A DNA stretch of 64,000 nt. Origin: CAVWDU01 sp963840725 (GTDB taxonomy: Bacteria; Pseudomonadota; Gammaproteobacteria; Pseudomonadales; Halieaceae). A model generated the notes under the pieces. The model did no database searches. It saw only the letters and a list, made by a program, of their open reading frames with translations, and was not told the DNA's origin. A program made the position numbers and the translations under genes. Below, one piece after another: positions 8,338 to 19,205 of this stretch (position 1 is the first letter of the stretch; each line of letters opens with the position of its first letter). The DNA is taken from the NCBI GenBank assembly GCA_963840725.1, contig CAWIZY010000004.1, forward strand, positions 248,001-312,000, read 5' to 3'.

Positions 8338-9594
8338 ATGATCATCATGCAAAGAATCAGTGTCCCAATTTTAATACTGGCTGCGGCCCTGCTCGTTTCG
8401 TCTTATGCGGCCGCAGCCTTCGACCCCGTGGCCGCCACTGAGGCCTATATCGCTGACGTCTCTGCTGAAGAAATTGCCAACAGCGATGGCTATGTCAATA
8501 CGGGTTATGTCATCGCTCTGATAGAAGTCTTTGTGGAGATAGCGGTTGCTCTGGCCCTGCTAGGCCTGGGTCTGTCCCGCAGATGGAGAGATCTCGCCGA
8601 GCGAACACTCAGATCGAAGTTTCTGCAGGCGTTCATTTACGTACCGATTTACCTGCTGGTGACCACCTGTCTCTTGTTTCCGTTGAGTTGGTACCGGGAT
8701 TTTTATACAGAACATAAATACGGCCTGGCGACCCAGCCGTTTGGTCCCTGGCTGGTCGAGTTTCTGCAGGGAGCGGCCCTTTCGCTGGTGGGAATGTCAC
8801 TGTTTGTTGCCTTGCTGTATCTGCTCCTGCGCCGCTCACCACAGCGCTGGTGGTTGTGGGCATCCGGACTGGTGGTGGGTTCTATTGCCGTACTGTTGTT
8901 TATCAGCCCCATCTATATTCAACCGCTGTTCAATGACTACCGACCGATGGACGAGGGTCCGCTAAAGGATCGCATACTCTCGATCGCAAGGGCCAATGGC
9001 ATGGCCGCGGATGACGTTAAACAGGTGGATGAGTCCAGGCAGAGCAATCGTGTCAGCGCCAATGTCAGCGGACTGTTTGGAACCAGCCGCATCGCCCTGA
9101 ACGATAACCTGCTCAACAGGGCCAGTGCCGACGGTGTCGAAGCTGTAATGGGTCATGAAATTGGCCACTATGTGCTCAATCACCAGTGGAACATGATGCT
9201 ATCGATCGGGCTGATTTTCCTAGCCTGTTTTGCAGCGACCAACAAAATTTTCAGGCTAATGTTGCGGCGCAGAGGTGAGGGATGGGGGGTGCGTGGAATA
9301 GATGACTACGCGGGCTTTCCCATGTTGTACGCAGCGATGTCTGTAATCCTGACTATTGCTACCCCGGCGCTGTTTCGAGTGGTCTATATCCAGGAGTATG
9401 AAGCGGACTTGTTCGCCATCAATGCCACACAAAACCCCGACGCCTGGGCCGAGGTCGCCCTACTGACAGCGGAGTATCGCAAGCTGCACCCGCCGGCCTG
9501 GGAAGAAGCCTGGCTGAATCACCATCCTTCACCTTATGTGCGCATTTTTACTGCCATGCGCTGGAAGGCAGAAAATCTCCAGGGCGATGAATGA
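8338..9594 (+). CDS. M48-family (Ste24-like) membrane metalloprotease
   Basis: An integral-membrane zinc protease of the CAAX-protease-1/Ste24 family. In 418 residues there is an N-terminal signal or anchor, several hydrophobic helices (VIALIEVFVEIAVALALLGL; FIYVPIYLLVTTCLLF; ALSLVGMSLFVALLYLLL; VVGSIAVLLFISPIY), then the catalytic VMGHEIGHYVLNH (HEIGH near residue 272) and a distal zinc ligand in YIQEYEADLFAI (near 353). The region before HEIGH (QSNRVSANVSGLFGTSRIAL) matches the family. Start choice is uncertain between ATGs at 8338 and 8347; neither has a strong ribosome-binding site. Bacteria lack classical CAAX prenylation, so the natural substrates are probably other membrane or periplasmic proteins. 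Confidence 0.9.
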   Translation: MIIMQRISVPILILAAALLVSSYAAAAFDPVAATEAYIADVSAEEIANSDGYVNTGYVIALIEVFVEIAVALALLGLGLSRRWRDLAERTLRSKFLQAFIYVPIYLLVTTCLLFPLSWYRDFYTEHKYGLATQPFGPWLVEFLQGAALSLVGMSLFVALLYLLLRRSPQRWWLWASGLVVGSIAVLLFISPIYIQPLFNDYRPMDEGPLKDRILSIARANGMAADDVKQVDESRQSNRVSANVSGLFGTSRIALNDNLLNRASADGVEAVMGHEIGHYVLNHQWNMMLSIGLIFLACFAATNKIFRLMLRRRGEGWGVRGIDDYAGFPMLYAAMSVILTIATPALFRVVYIQEYEADLFAINATQNPDAWAEVALLTAEYRKLHPPAWEEAWLNHHPSPYVRIFTAMRWKAENLQGDE

Positions 9595-9724
9595 TCGGAG
9601 TGGTGCCCACTGAACCCACCGCTTGAACTCTGTCCTGCCGCTCAGGATCATTGGAAGCTATCCGCCGGATGAATCTCGAGGATGAGGGACAGAGCGACAG
9701 TTCCCATAAAACAGGTAACCCGCT

Positions 9725-10972
9725 ATGACTTACATAAAAATCGTACTTTCCAGCCTGCTGTTGTGCGCGCTCTGGTCGGCGCTGGCTTTCTACGGGGGGC
9801 TCAGGGGTTGGTGGCTGGAGCCAATGGTTGCGAGCGGTGACACGCGTACTTTCATGGATGCGGCAGTCACCCTGATAGAAGAGTCAAGCCCCGGCAGTGT
9901 GGCATTGGTACTAATCGAGAACGGGGTCGTCTACGACGACTATTACAAGACGCTCGCCGAAGAAGTTGATGCCGAAACCCTGTTCCCGACCGCGTCATTC
10001 AGCAAGTGGCCTACGGCTTATGGCGTCATGCTGTTGGTGCAGTCTGGCGGGCTGGAACTGGATGCGCCGGTCTCTCGTTATCTGAGCCGCTGGCAGCTGC
10101 CTGCGAGCGAGTTCGACAATGAAGCGGTAACAGTCAGGCGCCTCTTGTCTCACACCGCTGGCCTGACTGACGGACTGGGATTCGGTGACTACGGCGCAGA
10201 GGAGACCCTGCCAAGCCTTGAGGATTCCCTGGCCAACCCGAGAGCGTCAGGCGGTGAGACGCCAGCCATTGCCGTGGGTCGCGAACCCGGCTCTGAATGG
10301 GATTACTCTGGGGGCGGTTACCTGATACTTGAACTGCTTATTGAGGAAGTGACCGGACTGGATTTTACGACTTATATGCAGCGGGCCGTCTTTGACCCCA
10401 TAGGCATGACGCGGAGCACCTACGAGTATCTCGGTGCCCAGGATAATATCTCAGGCTCCTTTGATCGCAAAGGCGAGCCCGCGCCCATCTACAAGTACGC
10501 CGCGAAAGGCGCCACAGCGCTTTCTTCGACGGGCGCCGACCTGGTGAGCTTTGCGCAAGCACAACTCCGCGATGGAGCACCGCTCGATATCGAGATGATC
10601 AGAGCGATGCGGGAGCCCCACGGCGATATGTATGGCATGCCGATCTGGGGCCTGGGCACTATGCTGTACTCGCCAACAGGCACCGGAGACTACGTTTTCG
10701 GCCATGATGGCGCGAATGATCCCTCGATCAACAGCAGCGTTCGCATCAACCCCGCCAGCGGTGACGCGATCGTTGCGCTGTCGACAGGACCGGCCTACCT
10801 CGCCTCCAGAATCGGCTACCAATGGGGACTGTGGCAGACTGGATATCCAGATTTTATCCAGGCCAATCTATCCATCGACAGTGCGAAGCGGCCGATGCTG
10901 ATCGGGGTTGGGTTCATCGTCGTGATTACGCTTTTTTCATTGGTAAAAGCACGAAGAACTCGCGCTGCCTGA
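9725..10972 (+). CDS. Serine hydrolase, beta-lactamase class C / PBP-like family
   Basis: A 415-residue exported or membrane-anchored serine hydrolase. It starts with a hydrophobic segment (VLSSLLLCALWSALAFYGGL) and ends with another (MLIGVGFIVVITLFSLV) followed by Arg/Lys, so it may be anchored at both ends. The catalytic pattern is FPTASFSKWPTAYG (SxxK near residue 90), a YSGGGYL motif near 193 in the place of YxN, and GHDGAN near 326 in the place of the KTG/HxG triad. Related proteins are esterases, D-aminopeptidases or carboxypeptidases; true beta-lactamase activity should not be assumed. The ATG at 9725 follows AGGTAA and directly precedes the signal segment. It is probably monocistronic. 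Confidence 0.88.
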   Translation: MTYIKIVLSSLLLCALWSALAFYGGLRGWWLEPMVASGDTRTFMDAAVTLIEESSPGSVALVLIENGVVYDDYYKTLAEEVDAETLFPTASFSKWPTAYGVMLLVQSGGLELDAPVSRYLSRWQLPASEFDNEAVTVRRLLSHTAGLTDGLGFGDYGAEETLPSLEDSLANPRASGGETPAIAVGREPGSEWDYSGGGYLILELLIEEVTGLDFTTYMQRAVFDPIGMTRSTYEYLGAQDNISGSFDRKGEPAPIYKYAAKGATALSSTGADLVSFAQAQLRDGAPLDIEMIRAMREPHGDMYGMPIWGLGTMLYSPTGTGDYVFGHDGANDPSINSSVRINPASGDAIVALSTGPAYLASRIGYQWGLWQTGYPDFIQANLSIDSAKRPMLIGVGFIVVITLFSLVKARRTRAA

Positions 10973-11053
10973 TAGCGTTCACTCCAATCTCGTGGCCGCC
11001 TGCTGTTAGGGGCTGTAACCGAGTCTGGCCTCTGCGCGCGCCGGTAAGAGGTT

Positions 11054-11280
11054 TCACTTCAGCGCTGCAAGATATGGGTAGCGTGCGTTCGCTTCCTCCA
11101 GTGTCGCACCGGCGAGCTGCGCCTCGGCCATGAGATGAATGTAGGGGCGATCCTCGCTGTCGCGAAATTCTGCCACTTGCCAATATCGCGCCAGAGGATG
11201 CCCACGGGCCGCTCTGATTCATCCATCTGAAGAAGCTCATTCACCCAAGGAGGGTACTCGTACTGGCAATACCCACCCGC
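11054..11280 (-). pseudogene. Frameshifted gene fragment, unknown conserved-looking protein
   Basis: Two adjacent minus-strand frames join into one protein-like sequence. One carries QYEYPPWVNELLQMDESERP, VGILWRDIGKW; the next frame carries VAEFRDSEDRPYIHLMAEAQ, LAGATLEEANARYPYLAALK and a stop at 11054. The switch occurs near 11165-11175. Upstream of the first part a stop is met at once, so no start remains. I do not know the family. The composition and clean continuation after the frame change suggest a recently broken gene rather than chance. The downstream side holds no other part. Confidence 0.5.
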
Positions 11281-11607
11281 TCAATCTTTGAGCTGATTGA
11301 GATCATGTCTGCCAAGGTCCAGTTACCGGCCGATCACCAGCAAAATAACTATGCCGCGACTTTTCCCGCCCCACTGCGCTGGAGCCGGCCTGGCAGCGCC
11401 CATCGCCCTCAGGCTGCTCCAATGCACTGCAAATCGCATTATCCTGCATCGTGGTGCAACCACTGTGATGTGTCCTCTCCCGGGGCAGTGCGCCACAATC
11501 TCAATCGAAAGGATGAGCAGATGGCTCAGCTCTATCTGGCCACCATGATCTGGCCAACATGACAACTGACAAAGAGCGTGATGCACTCCGAACCGAGGGA
11601 CCTCTTT
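11281..11607. other. Intergenic stretch, nothing recognised
   Basis: I see no convincing gene, RNA or repeat here. Open frames in this stretch are short and overlap each other without any start signal of note. It separates a frameshifted fragment from a decayed sulfatase, so it is probably eroded DNA plus the old sulfatase promoter. A GAGGG near 11595 serves the sulfatase pseudogene. Confidence 0.5.
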
Positions 11608-12598
11608 ATGAAAATGCAAAAGCTGTTAGCGTCTCGTCGCGTCAGTACCTGTCATTGGCCCCGATTGCCCGCGGCCAGGAGAAACTGGACGAATATTCAG
11701 TCTCTGGGGTGACGATATCGGCATGTCGGAATGTCAGCGCCTATCATCGCGGCATGATGGGCGGCTCCACGCCGAACATCGACCGCATCGCCAATGAGGG
11801 AATGATTTTTATGGATCATCTGGCTCATGCATCCTGCACCGCCGGGCGCGCTTCTTCATAACCGAGCAGTATCCCATAGGCTCGGAGCTTAGCACGGTCG
11901 GCCTACCCGGTGCGCCACAGGGTCTTTCGAAAAAGACCCCACGCTTGCAGAAAGGCTCAAACCCCTCGGCTACGCTACCGGTCAGATCGGCAAGAACCTG
12001 GGTGACTCGAGACGAATTCTGCCCACCAGCACGGCTTTGACGAGTTACTTCGGCATCCTGTATCACCTGAACGCCGGGGAATACGTCGAGCAATACGACT
12101 ACCCCAAGGACCTGGACGCCATAGCGGCCATCACCAACGGGTCATCATTCACTCATACGCGGATGGTCAGACACCGTATCGGCGCCCAAAGCTACAAGGT
12201 GCACCTGGAGGGGTATGATCAAACTGACATACTGACACAGCAGGGCCCGACCAAACGTCGGGAGTTCTTCTACTTAACGGAAGACCGGTTTCACGGATTG
12301 CGCATGGGTGATTACAAGTTCCTGTTTACCGAGCAGGAGAGATGGTTCCAGGACCCGAGAATTTCACTGACCTCCCCAAGCATCGTCAACCTGAAACTGG
12401 ACCCCTTCGAGCGCCTCCACACGACACGCGGCTACGATGAATGGGCGGAGAACCGCTCCTGGTTGTTTGGCCAACTGGGGGAGTCCTGGGCAAGTTCGTG
12501 AAAAATGCCTGGTCGACTACCCGCCGCGGCAACAGAGCTTCTCTTTGGACGTGGAAGCGGTGTTTGATCAGGTACTGGCGCCCCCGAAGGAAAAGTGA
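11608..12598 (+). pseudogene. Decayed arylsulfatase (family S1), multiple frameshifts and internal deletion
   Basis: Remnant of an exported type I sulfatase. A start (ATG 11608, preceded by GAGGG) leads into a ruined signal peptide. Then come, in changing frames, WGDDIGMS, NVSAYHRGMMGGSTPNIDRI, the active-site motif CTAGR (the Cys that becomes formylglycine), GYATGQIGKNLGD and ILYHLNAGEYVEQYDYP. The centre of the enzyme is missing. The C-terminal part is well preserved (YKVHLEGYDQTDILTQQGP; FHGLRMGDYKFLFTEQERWF; LDPFERLHTTRGYDEWAEN) and finishes after one more frameshift with DYPPRQQSFSLDVEAVFDQV before the stop at 12598. The losses exclude activity. A second broken member of the family lies at 48.3-49.2 kb. 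Confidence 0.85.
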
Positions 12599-12789
12599 AG
12601 CTTGGAGCCCGGTTCAAACAACGGGTCACGAACAATGGGGTCAGGTCAGGTGCGCCAGCACTAGACGTATCGTTCAGACCTGATCTGCCACGTTACTGGA
12701 ATTTGGTGAGGCATTATCAGTTTTGAGAGACCTGTGAGCCGGGCACTCAAAACAAAGGCAATGCGATAAGGCTTTCAGGCACTGCGCAA

Positions 12790-13629
12790 TCAAGGCGCCG
12801 TTGACGCGCTGCAGGGGCCGTCCTCGGCGGGGCGCCCAGGCCAGGTCGCCAGATTATCCTGGTCAAAAACGGGGGCGTACCATTCCTCGCTTCCGGGCTG
12901 GCAATGCCAGTGGTTGCTGCGACGGAAGTAAAACTCCCAAGACTGCTCGCGCCGCTGTACCAGCGGAATCATGTAGACCATCTGCAGGCTCTCAATTTCA
13001 CGCGCCATGCGCAGGGGGCCGAAATCTACCGGGTCCAGGCCCATGGCGGCTACCACTTCGGCTACCGCTTCTTTTGCAGCCCGGTCATCAGACGCCAGAG
13101 GCACCGTAACAGGACCTTCGAAGGCCTCGGGACGACCGATGACCTGGGCGCCGACGGTGGCCCAGGCCTTTACCACGCGCGCACCGGGGTTGAAGCCCTG
13201 AATCACTTCCGCACTGGACGTTTCCAGCAGCTTGCGGGGGTAGCCATCCGCCGCCTGCTCAAACGGCATGGAGATATCAACGACCACTTTTCCGGTGAGG
13301 TCACCGAGACTCTGGGCGACCTTTTCCATCGGTGGCCAAGGTACCGCGGTAATAACGATATCGCCTAACCGCGCTGCTTCTTGCTGGGTGACGACAATGG
13401 CTTCAGGTCCTGTGAGCACCACCAGCGCACGCGCTTTCTCGCTATCGGGGTTGCGTGAGCCATACACCACCGGGTAGCCCAAGCGGGCCAAACGCGGCCC
13501 AAGTGAATCGCCCATATCGCCCGTGCCGATGATGGCGATGGTTAACCGCGGGTCAGCGGTGACGCCGGGCGGTGCCATCATTGTCCATAACATCAGTACT
13601 GAGAACAGGGCGCGGATCATGCGGTTCAC
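12790..13629 (-). CDS. Exported NAD(P)-binding protein of the F420-dependent NADP reductase-like family
   Basis: A 279-residue protein with a signal peptide (MIRALFSVLMLWTMMAPPGVTA) followed by a Rossmann fold: IAIIGTGDMGDSLGPRLARL and YPVVYGSRNPDSEKA, then VVVDISMPF and KAWATVGAQVIGRPEAF. These belong to the NADPH:coenzyme F420 oxidoreductase-like group (F420_oxidored), also seen in human STEAP reductases. The family name does not imply F420 use here, as nothing for F420 synthesis is visible. A signal peptide on an NADP-binding domain is odd and suggests periplasmic location or membrane tethering. The reaction is unknown. It stands alone between the sulfatase remnant and a dienelactone hydrolase read the other way. 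Confidence 0.8.
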   Translation of the reverse strand: MNRMIRALFSVLMLWTMMAPPGVTADPRLTIAIIGTGDMGDSLGPRLARLGYPVVYGSRNPDSEKARALVVLTGPEAIVVTQQEAARLGDIVITAVPWPPMEKVAQSLGDLTGKVVVDISMPFEQAADGYPRKLLETSSAEVIQGFNPGARVVKAWATVGAQVIGRPEAFEGPVTVPLASDDRAAKEAVAEVVAAMGLDPVDFGPLRMAREIESLQMVYMIPLVQRREQSWEFYFRRSNHWHCQPGSEEWYAPVFDQDNLATWPGRPAEDGPCSASTAP

Positions 13630-13932
13630 CGAAACTTGTAAGCGACAACCTATCCTGACACGCTGAAGCCGGCTATACCAGAAGCACCGATCCTGATCGC
13701 ATTGGAGTTTTACGACACCCCCCCCTTTTCAGAAACGCCCTTTTTCGAAACTCCCGATATTGTGTAAAATCGCTGGCGCGGTGGCGAGGCACAGACGCCC
13801 GGCCTGATGTAGACTGACGCCTCATCCCAGGGTCGCGCTGCCGGCAGGCAGGCGCATACCTCGGTTCGATCTTAACGAGGCCGTCCACGTAATTAGGGCA
13901 CAGCCCCGATCAGTCTCACGGAGAAATAGCTC
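13630..13932. other. Divergent intergenic region, nothing specific recognised
   Basis: Lies between two divergently read genes and must hold both promoters. Homopolymer C tracts (ACACCCCCCCCTTTTC) and AT-rich patches occur near 13718-13770. I see no gene, repeat or clear operator. A GGAG just before 13933 is the ribosome-binding site of the next gene. Confidence 0.5.
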
Positions 13933-14655
13933 ATGCCAATACAGGAAAGAACAGTCGATTACTCGATCAATGGTAATACCCACCAGGCCTTTATGGCCTG
14001 GGATGACGCCGCGGCGGGGCCACGCCCGGCGGTACTGATCTCACACGCCTGGGCCGGGAAAACCGAGTTTGAAGAAGACAAGGCCCGATGGCTTGCTTCC
14101 CTTGGGTACGTAGGGTTTGCACTGGATATGTACGGCAAAGGCATTCGCGGCAACTCACCAGAAGAAAACACAGCACTGATGACGCCACTGGTGGAGAACC
14201 GTCCAGAGCTCCAGGCACGCGTTTCAGCGGCGGTGGATGTGGCCAGGTCGCAGGATGAAGTCGATGCGGGAAGAGTGGGTGCCATGGGCTACTGCTTTGG
14301 CGGTCTCTGTGTACTTGATCTGGCCCGCACCGGAGCCGATGTAGCCGGTGTCATCTCCATCCACGGGTTGTTCATGCCACCGGGCAATACAGACGGGCAG
14401 TCGATCAGCGCGCGAATTCTCTGTCTGCATGGCTGGGATGACCCCATGGCCCAGCCACAGAGCGCCCTGGACCTGGCGACGGAGCTATCAGCAGCGGGCG
14501 CAGATTGGCAACTGCATGCCTACGGCAGAACGCTGCACGCCTTCACCAACCCCCAGGCAAATGACCCGGAAATGGGCACGGTGTACAGCGCCACCGCAGA
14601 CGCCCGCGCGACTCGGTCCATTGAGAACTTTTTTGAGGAATTGTTCCCGGCCTGA
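13933..14655 (+). CDS. Dienelactone hydrolase family protein
   Basis: A 240-residue cytoplasmic alpha/beta hydrolase. The Cys-type nucleophile elbow GAMGYCFGGLCVLDL (Cys near residue 120), Asp in HGWDDPM (near 167) and His in GRTLHAFTNPQA (near 201) form the Cys-Asp-His triad of the dienelactone hydrolase family. It also has the conserved N-terminal VLISHAWAGKTEFEEDKARW and YGKGIRGNS. Classical members open dienelactones in chlorocatechol or aromatic breakdown, but most family members are carboxylesterases of unknown substrate. No aromatic-degradation genes are adjacent, so I leave the substrate open. The start has GGAG about 8 bases upstream. Confidence 0.9.
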   Translation: MPIQERTVDYSINGNTHQAFMAWDDAAAGPRPAVLISHAWAGKTEFEEDKARWLASLGYVGFALDMYGKGIRGNSPEENTALMTPLVENRPELQARVSAAVDVARSQDEVDAGRVGAMGYCFGGLCVLDLARTGADVAGVISIHGLFMPPGNTDGQSISARILCLHGWDDPMAQPQSALDLATELSAAGADWQLHAYGRTLHAFTNPQANDPEMGTVYSATADARATRSIENFFEELFPA

Positions 14656-14789
14656 TGCCCTGGACAGGCGCTCGATATCGCGGTTACGTTATTATCGGCC
14701 GCCTTCCGTGGCAGTCCCTGGCACTTCCCGAATGAGCACCCTGGCCCAGTCACCACGTCCTGCAAACGCAAGCTGGTGACGGGTTCGCT

Positions 14790-16646
<1,857 letters not shown>

Positions 16647-17001
16647 CGCCCTCTCTGTCTTTTTGACATCCTGAGACTAAAGTAAACAAGTTACGTTCTG
16701 ATTAATCAAGCTTATGGAACAGGTCAGGGGGCTTTGCGCCTACCCGGATTGGAGATGGGCGCTTACCCGCGTGAATTCAGTTGTCATGCCAGTTTACTCC
16801 TGCAATGATTCAACTTTTCTGTTCCGTCGTGTGCCAAGTGGCCTGCAGTAACGTGCTGACATTTCGCCCATTGCCGCGTATGCATGCGACTCACCGGCTT
16901 GGGAAGAACAGACTGCAATCGTTTACCGGGTCGATTGTGGCGCTGGGCGCACGGCGGCGAACTCAGTTTGAGTAATTCGGTGAATATCCCGGGAGTAAAC
17001 A
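16647..17001. other. Divergent promoter region between pckG and MBL-fold gene
   Basis: A 355-bp stretch between two divergent genes. It must carry the pckG promoter, read leftward, and that of the MBL-fold gene, read rightward. The AT-rich stretch around 16680-16715 (TTACGTTCTGATTAATCAAG) is a plausible site for the pckG promoter. GGGAG just before 17002 is the ribosome-binding site of the next gene. No further gene is seen. Confidence 0.45.
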
Positions 17002-18072
17002 ATGAAAAAAGTCTTTTTTCTGTTGGCCAGCCTGCTGGCCGTTACGATGCTCGCTTACTCCCAACGGGCCACTATCGCGACCCGCATCATGGAGCGGGGC
17101 CTGGAATCCCGGCTGGGTGCTGACCGCATTGCGGAACTGGACGATGGCCTGCATCTGGCACTCTGCGGCGCCGGCGGCCCCCTGCCCGCACCCAACGCCT
17201 CGGGACCCTGCGTCGCCGTAATTGCCGGCAAGCAACTTTTTATCGTCGATGTGGGGACGGACGGCCCCCGCAACCTCGGCCGAATGGGGTATCCGGTCGG
17301 CAATGTGCAGGCCGTGTTTCTCTCCCACTTCCACTCGGATCATATCGACGGCCTGGGTGAGCTGGCCACCCTGCGCTGGGCCGGTGGTGACAACCAGCAA
17401 CCCTTACCCGTTCACGGCCCAACTGGCGTTGAGCGCGTGGTCGATGGCTTCAACATGGCTTACAGTCAGGACTTCATCTATCGCAATGACCACCATGGCG
17501 ACACGGTAGCGCCCCTCAGTGGTGCAGGCCTCGCGGCAAAACCCTTCGCCCAGCCCGCCTTGGGCGAACTGGCAACGCTCATCGATGATGGCGAGCTCAA
17601 GGTGGAAGCCCTCGCTGTTGACCACTCACCGGTGGACCCCGCCGTTGGCTATCGTTTCAGTTACAAGGGCAGGAGCCTGCTTATCTCCGGCGATACCGTG
17701 AAGTCTGCCAATATTGAGCAGTTCGCGAAGGGTATCGACCTGCTGGTACATGAAGCACTGGCGCCCAACCTGGTGAGGATGATGCACGAGGCAGCGAACA
17801 AGAATGGCAACCCGATCATCGCCAGGATCACCCACGACATACTGGACTATCACGCCAGCCCGGTGGAGGCGGCGGAAACAGCCCGCGATGCCGGCGTTGG
17901 CCACCTGCTTTACTATCACATCGTGCCACCGTTGATCATTCCAGGCCAGAAGGCACTCTACCTGGACGGCGCCGAAACAATCTTCCCTAACTACACCATT
18001 GGCGAAGATGGCGTGGCGTTTTCCCTGCCCGCCAATTCCAGGGAGATTATACAAACCAGTACGGGGCTGTGA
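17002..18072 (+). CDS. Exported MBL-fold metallo-hydrolase (RNase Z-like fold)
   Basis: A 356-residue protein with a signal peptide (MKKVFFLLASLLAVTMLAYS) and a metallo-beta-lactamase domain. The dizinc motif is LSHFHSDHIDGLGEL (near residue 108). Further ligands are likely in AVDHSPVDP (near 206), LISGDTVKS (near 229, Asp) and LYYHIVPP (near 304, His). The order of motifs resembles the RNase Z/arylsulfatase (AtsA-like) branch. Being exported, it is unlikely to process tRNA; hydrolysis of an ester, lactone or sulfate ester outside the cytoplasm is more likely. The substrate is unknown. The start follows GGGAG by about 8 bases. Confidence 0.88.
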   Translation: MKKVFFLLASLLAVTMLAYSQRATIATRIMERGLESRLGADRIAELDDGLHLALCGAGGPLPAPNASGPCVAVIAGKQLFIVDVGTDGPRNLGRMGYPVGNVQAVFLSHFHSDHIDGLGELATLRWAGGDNQQPLPVHGPTGVERVVDGFNMAYSQDFIYRNDHHGDTVAPLSGAGLAAKPFAQPALGELATLIDDGELKVEALAVDHSPVDPAVGYRFSYKGRSLLISGDTVKSANIEQFAKGIDLLVHEALAPNLVRMMHEAANKNGNPIIARITHDILDYHASPVEAAETARDAGVGHLLYYHIVPPLIIPGQKALYLDGAETIFPNYTIGEDGVAFSLPANSREIIQTSTGL

Positions 18073-18241
18073 GCCAAGCGCGTCTGTGAACCAGGCCCGG
18101 CAATCACGCATACATTTCTCAAGCGTACGGGCGATGATTTTATCGGCGCCTTTTTTTGCCAGGCCTGTCGCAACGCTGTCACACTACACCGGCAGAATTG
18201 CGATTCTCGGGCCAGGTGCTTTTACACCGGAGCAACACCTT

Positions 18242-18748
18242 ATGAAAGTGGTTTTTTCACACGGCAAGGAAAGCGGCCCCTGGGGGTCAAAAATACAGGC
18301 CCTGGCAGCCATAGCGAAGGCGTGCGGCTGCTCGGTGGACAGCGTTGATTACCAGGGCGTTATGGACCCGGACGAACGGGTGCTACTTTTGCAAGGCTAT
18401 CTCGCCAAGGAAAAAGACTCGTTCGTACTCGTCGGCTCGAGCATGGGTGGCTATGTTTCTCTGGTAGCAGCGATGGAATACCCTGCCAGGGCGCTGTTTT
18501 TGCTGGCACCTGCGCTATACATACCCGGCTACCGGCACCAGACATACCAGACCAGTTGCCCCGTTGAAATTGTTCACGGCTGGTCGGACGACATTATTCC
18601 GGTGGCAAACTCCATTGCCTTTGCAAAAGCGTCTCGCTCCAGTGCTCACCTCATTCGGGGAGATCACCGACTGAACAGCTCCCTCGATGAGGTAAAGCGG
18701 CTCTTTCAGTCTTTTTTACATGAGACGCTGAGCGCGGAGGCGGGCTAG
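18242..18748 (+). CDS. Small alpha/beta hydrolase (YqiA-like)
   Basis: A compact 168-residue cytoplasmic hydrolase. It has the nucleophile elbow VLVGSSMGGYVSL, the acid in VEIVHGWSDDIIPV and the catalytic His in LIRGDHRLNSSL, in the order expected of an alpha/beta fold. The N-terminal VVFSHGKESGPWG contributes the oxyanion hole. An in-frame start upstream would add up to 81 residues, but ATG 18242 has GGAGC about 10 bases before it and starts right at the first beta strand. Size and motifs resemble esterases such as YqiA. The substrate is unknown. It is probably transcribed separately from the MBL gene 170 bp upstream. Confidence 0.82.
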   Translation: MKVVFSHGKESGPWGSKIQALAAIAKACGCSVDSVDYQGVMDPDERVLLLQGYLAKEKDSFVLVGSSMGGYVSLVAAMEYPARALFLLAPALYIPGYRHQTYQTSCPVEIVHGWSDDIIPVANSIAFAKASRSSAHLIRGDHRLNSSLDEVKRLFQSFLHETLSAEAG

Positions 18749-19205
18749 CCCGCGAGCCCGGTGATGAAGATCAGGGGGACTACAGAATCTCAGGATTTGT
18801 TAACCAGCCAATGGTCAAGCGCAGGGGCAACAACGGGGGTGACCGAGTGGGACGCCATCAATACGTGCCCTGGCTACCAATAGGTCCACGGCGGCTTTTA
18901 TGTTTGGGATACAATAGTGCTGCTTTTGATGCGACAAAGACAACGCCTCTCGTTAACCCCTATGGTTTACACCTGCCGGCAGTGACACGCATTTATTTTA
19001 TGCCTGAAATATGCCTGTGCTACAGTAAAGCCAAAGACCGTGGCTTGGCGTGCTGTCATGGGTGGTGCTCGCAATAGCTGGCGACAATCATCGCTGGTGC
19101 CAGAAGGGGTAGCAAGGGGTGCCAGCAAGGGGTGCCAGCGACGGGTGCCTGGCAGGGCGTGGCGGATGAACCCGGTGCTAGGGCACCAGATGAGAAAGGT
19201 GCTCA
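18749..19205. other. Intergenic region with short GGGGTGCCAGCA repeats
   Basis: No gene recognised in 457 bp. Between about 19103 and 19150 three to four tandem units of AAGGGGTGCCAGC occur with small changes (AAGGGGTAGC, AAGGGGTGCCAGC, AAGGGGTGCCAGC, GACGGGTGCC). They lie about 60 bp upstream of the reductive-dehalogenase-like gene. The AT-rich stretch at 18985-19030 is a likely promoter zone. GAGAAAGG before 19206 is the ribosome-binding site. Confidence 0.5.

Noticed and set aside
9725..10972. Antibiotic resistance beta-lactamase
   Set aside because: The SxxK and HxG features are shared by many esterases and peptidases; nothing shows lactam hydrolysis or an AmpC-type context.
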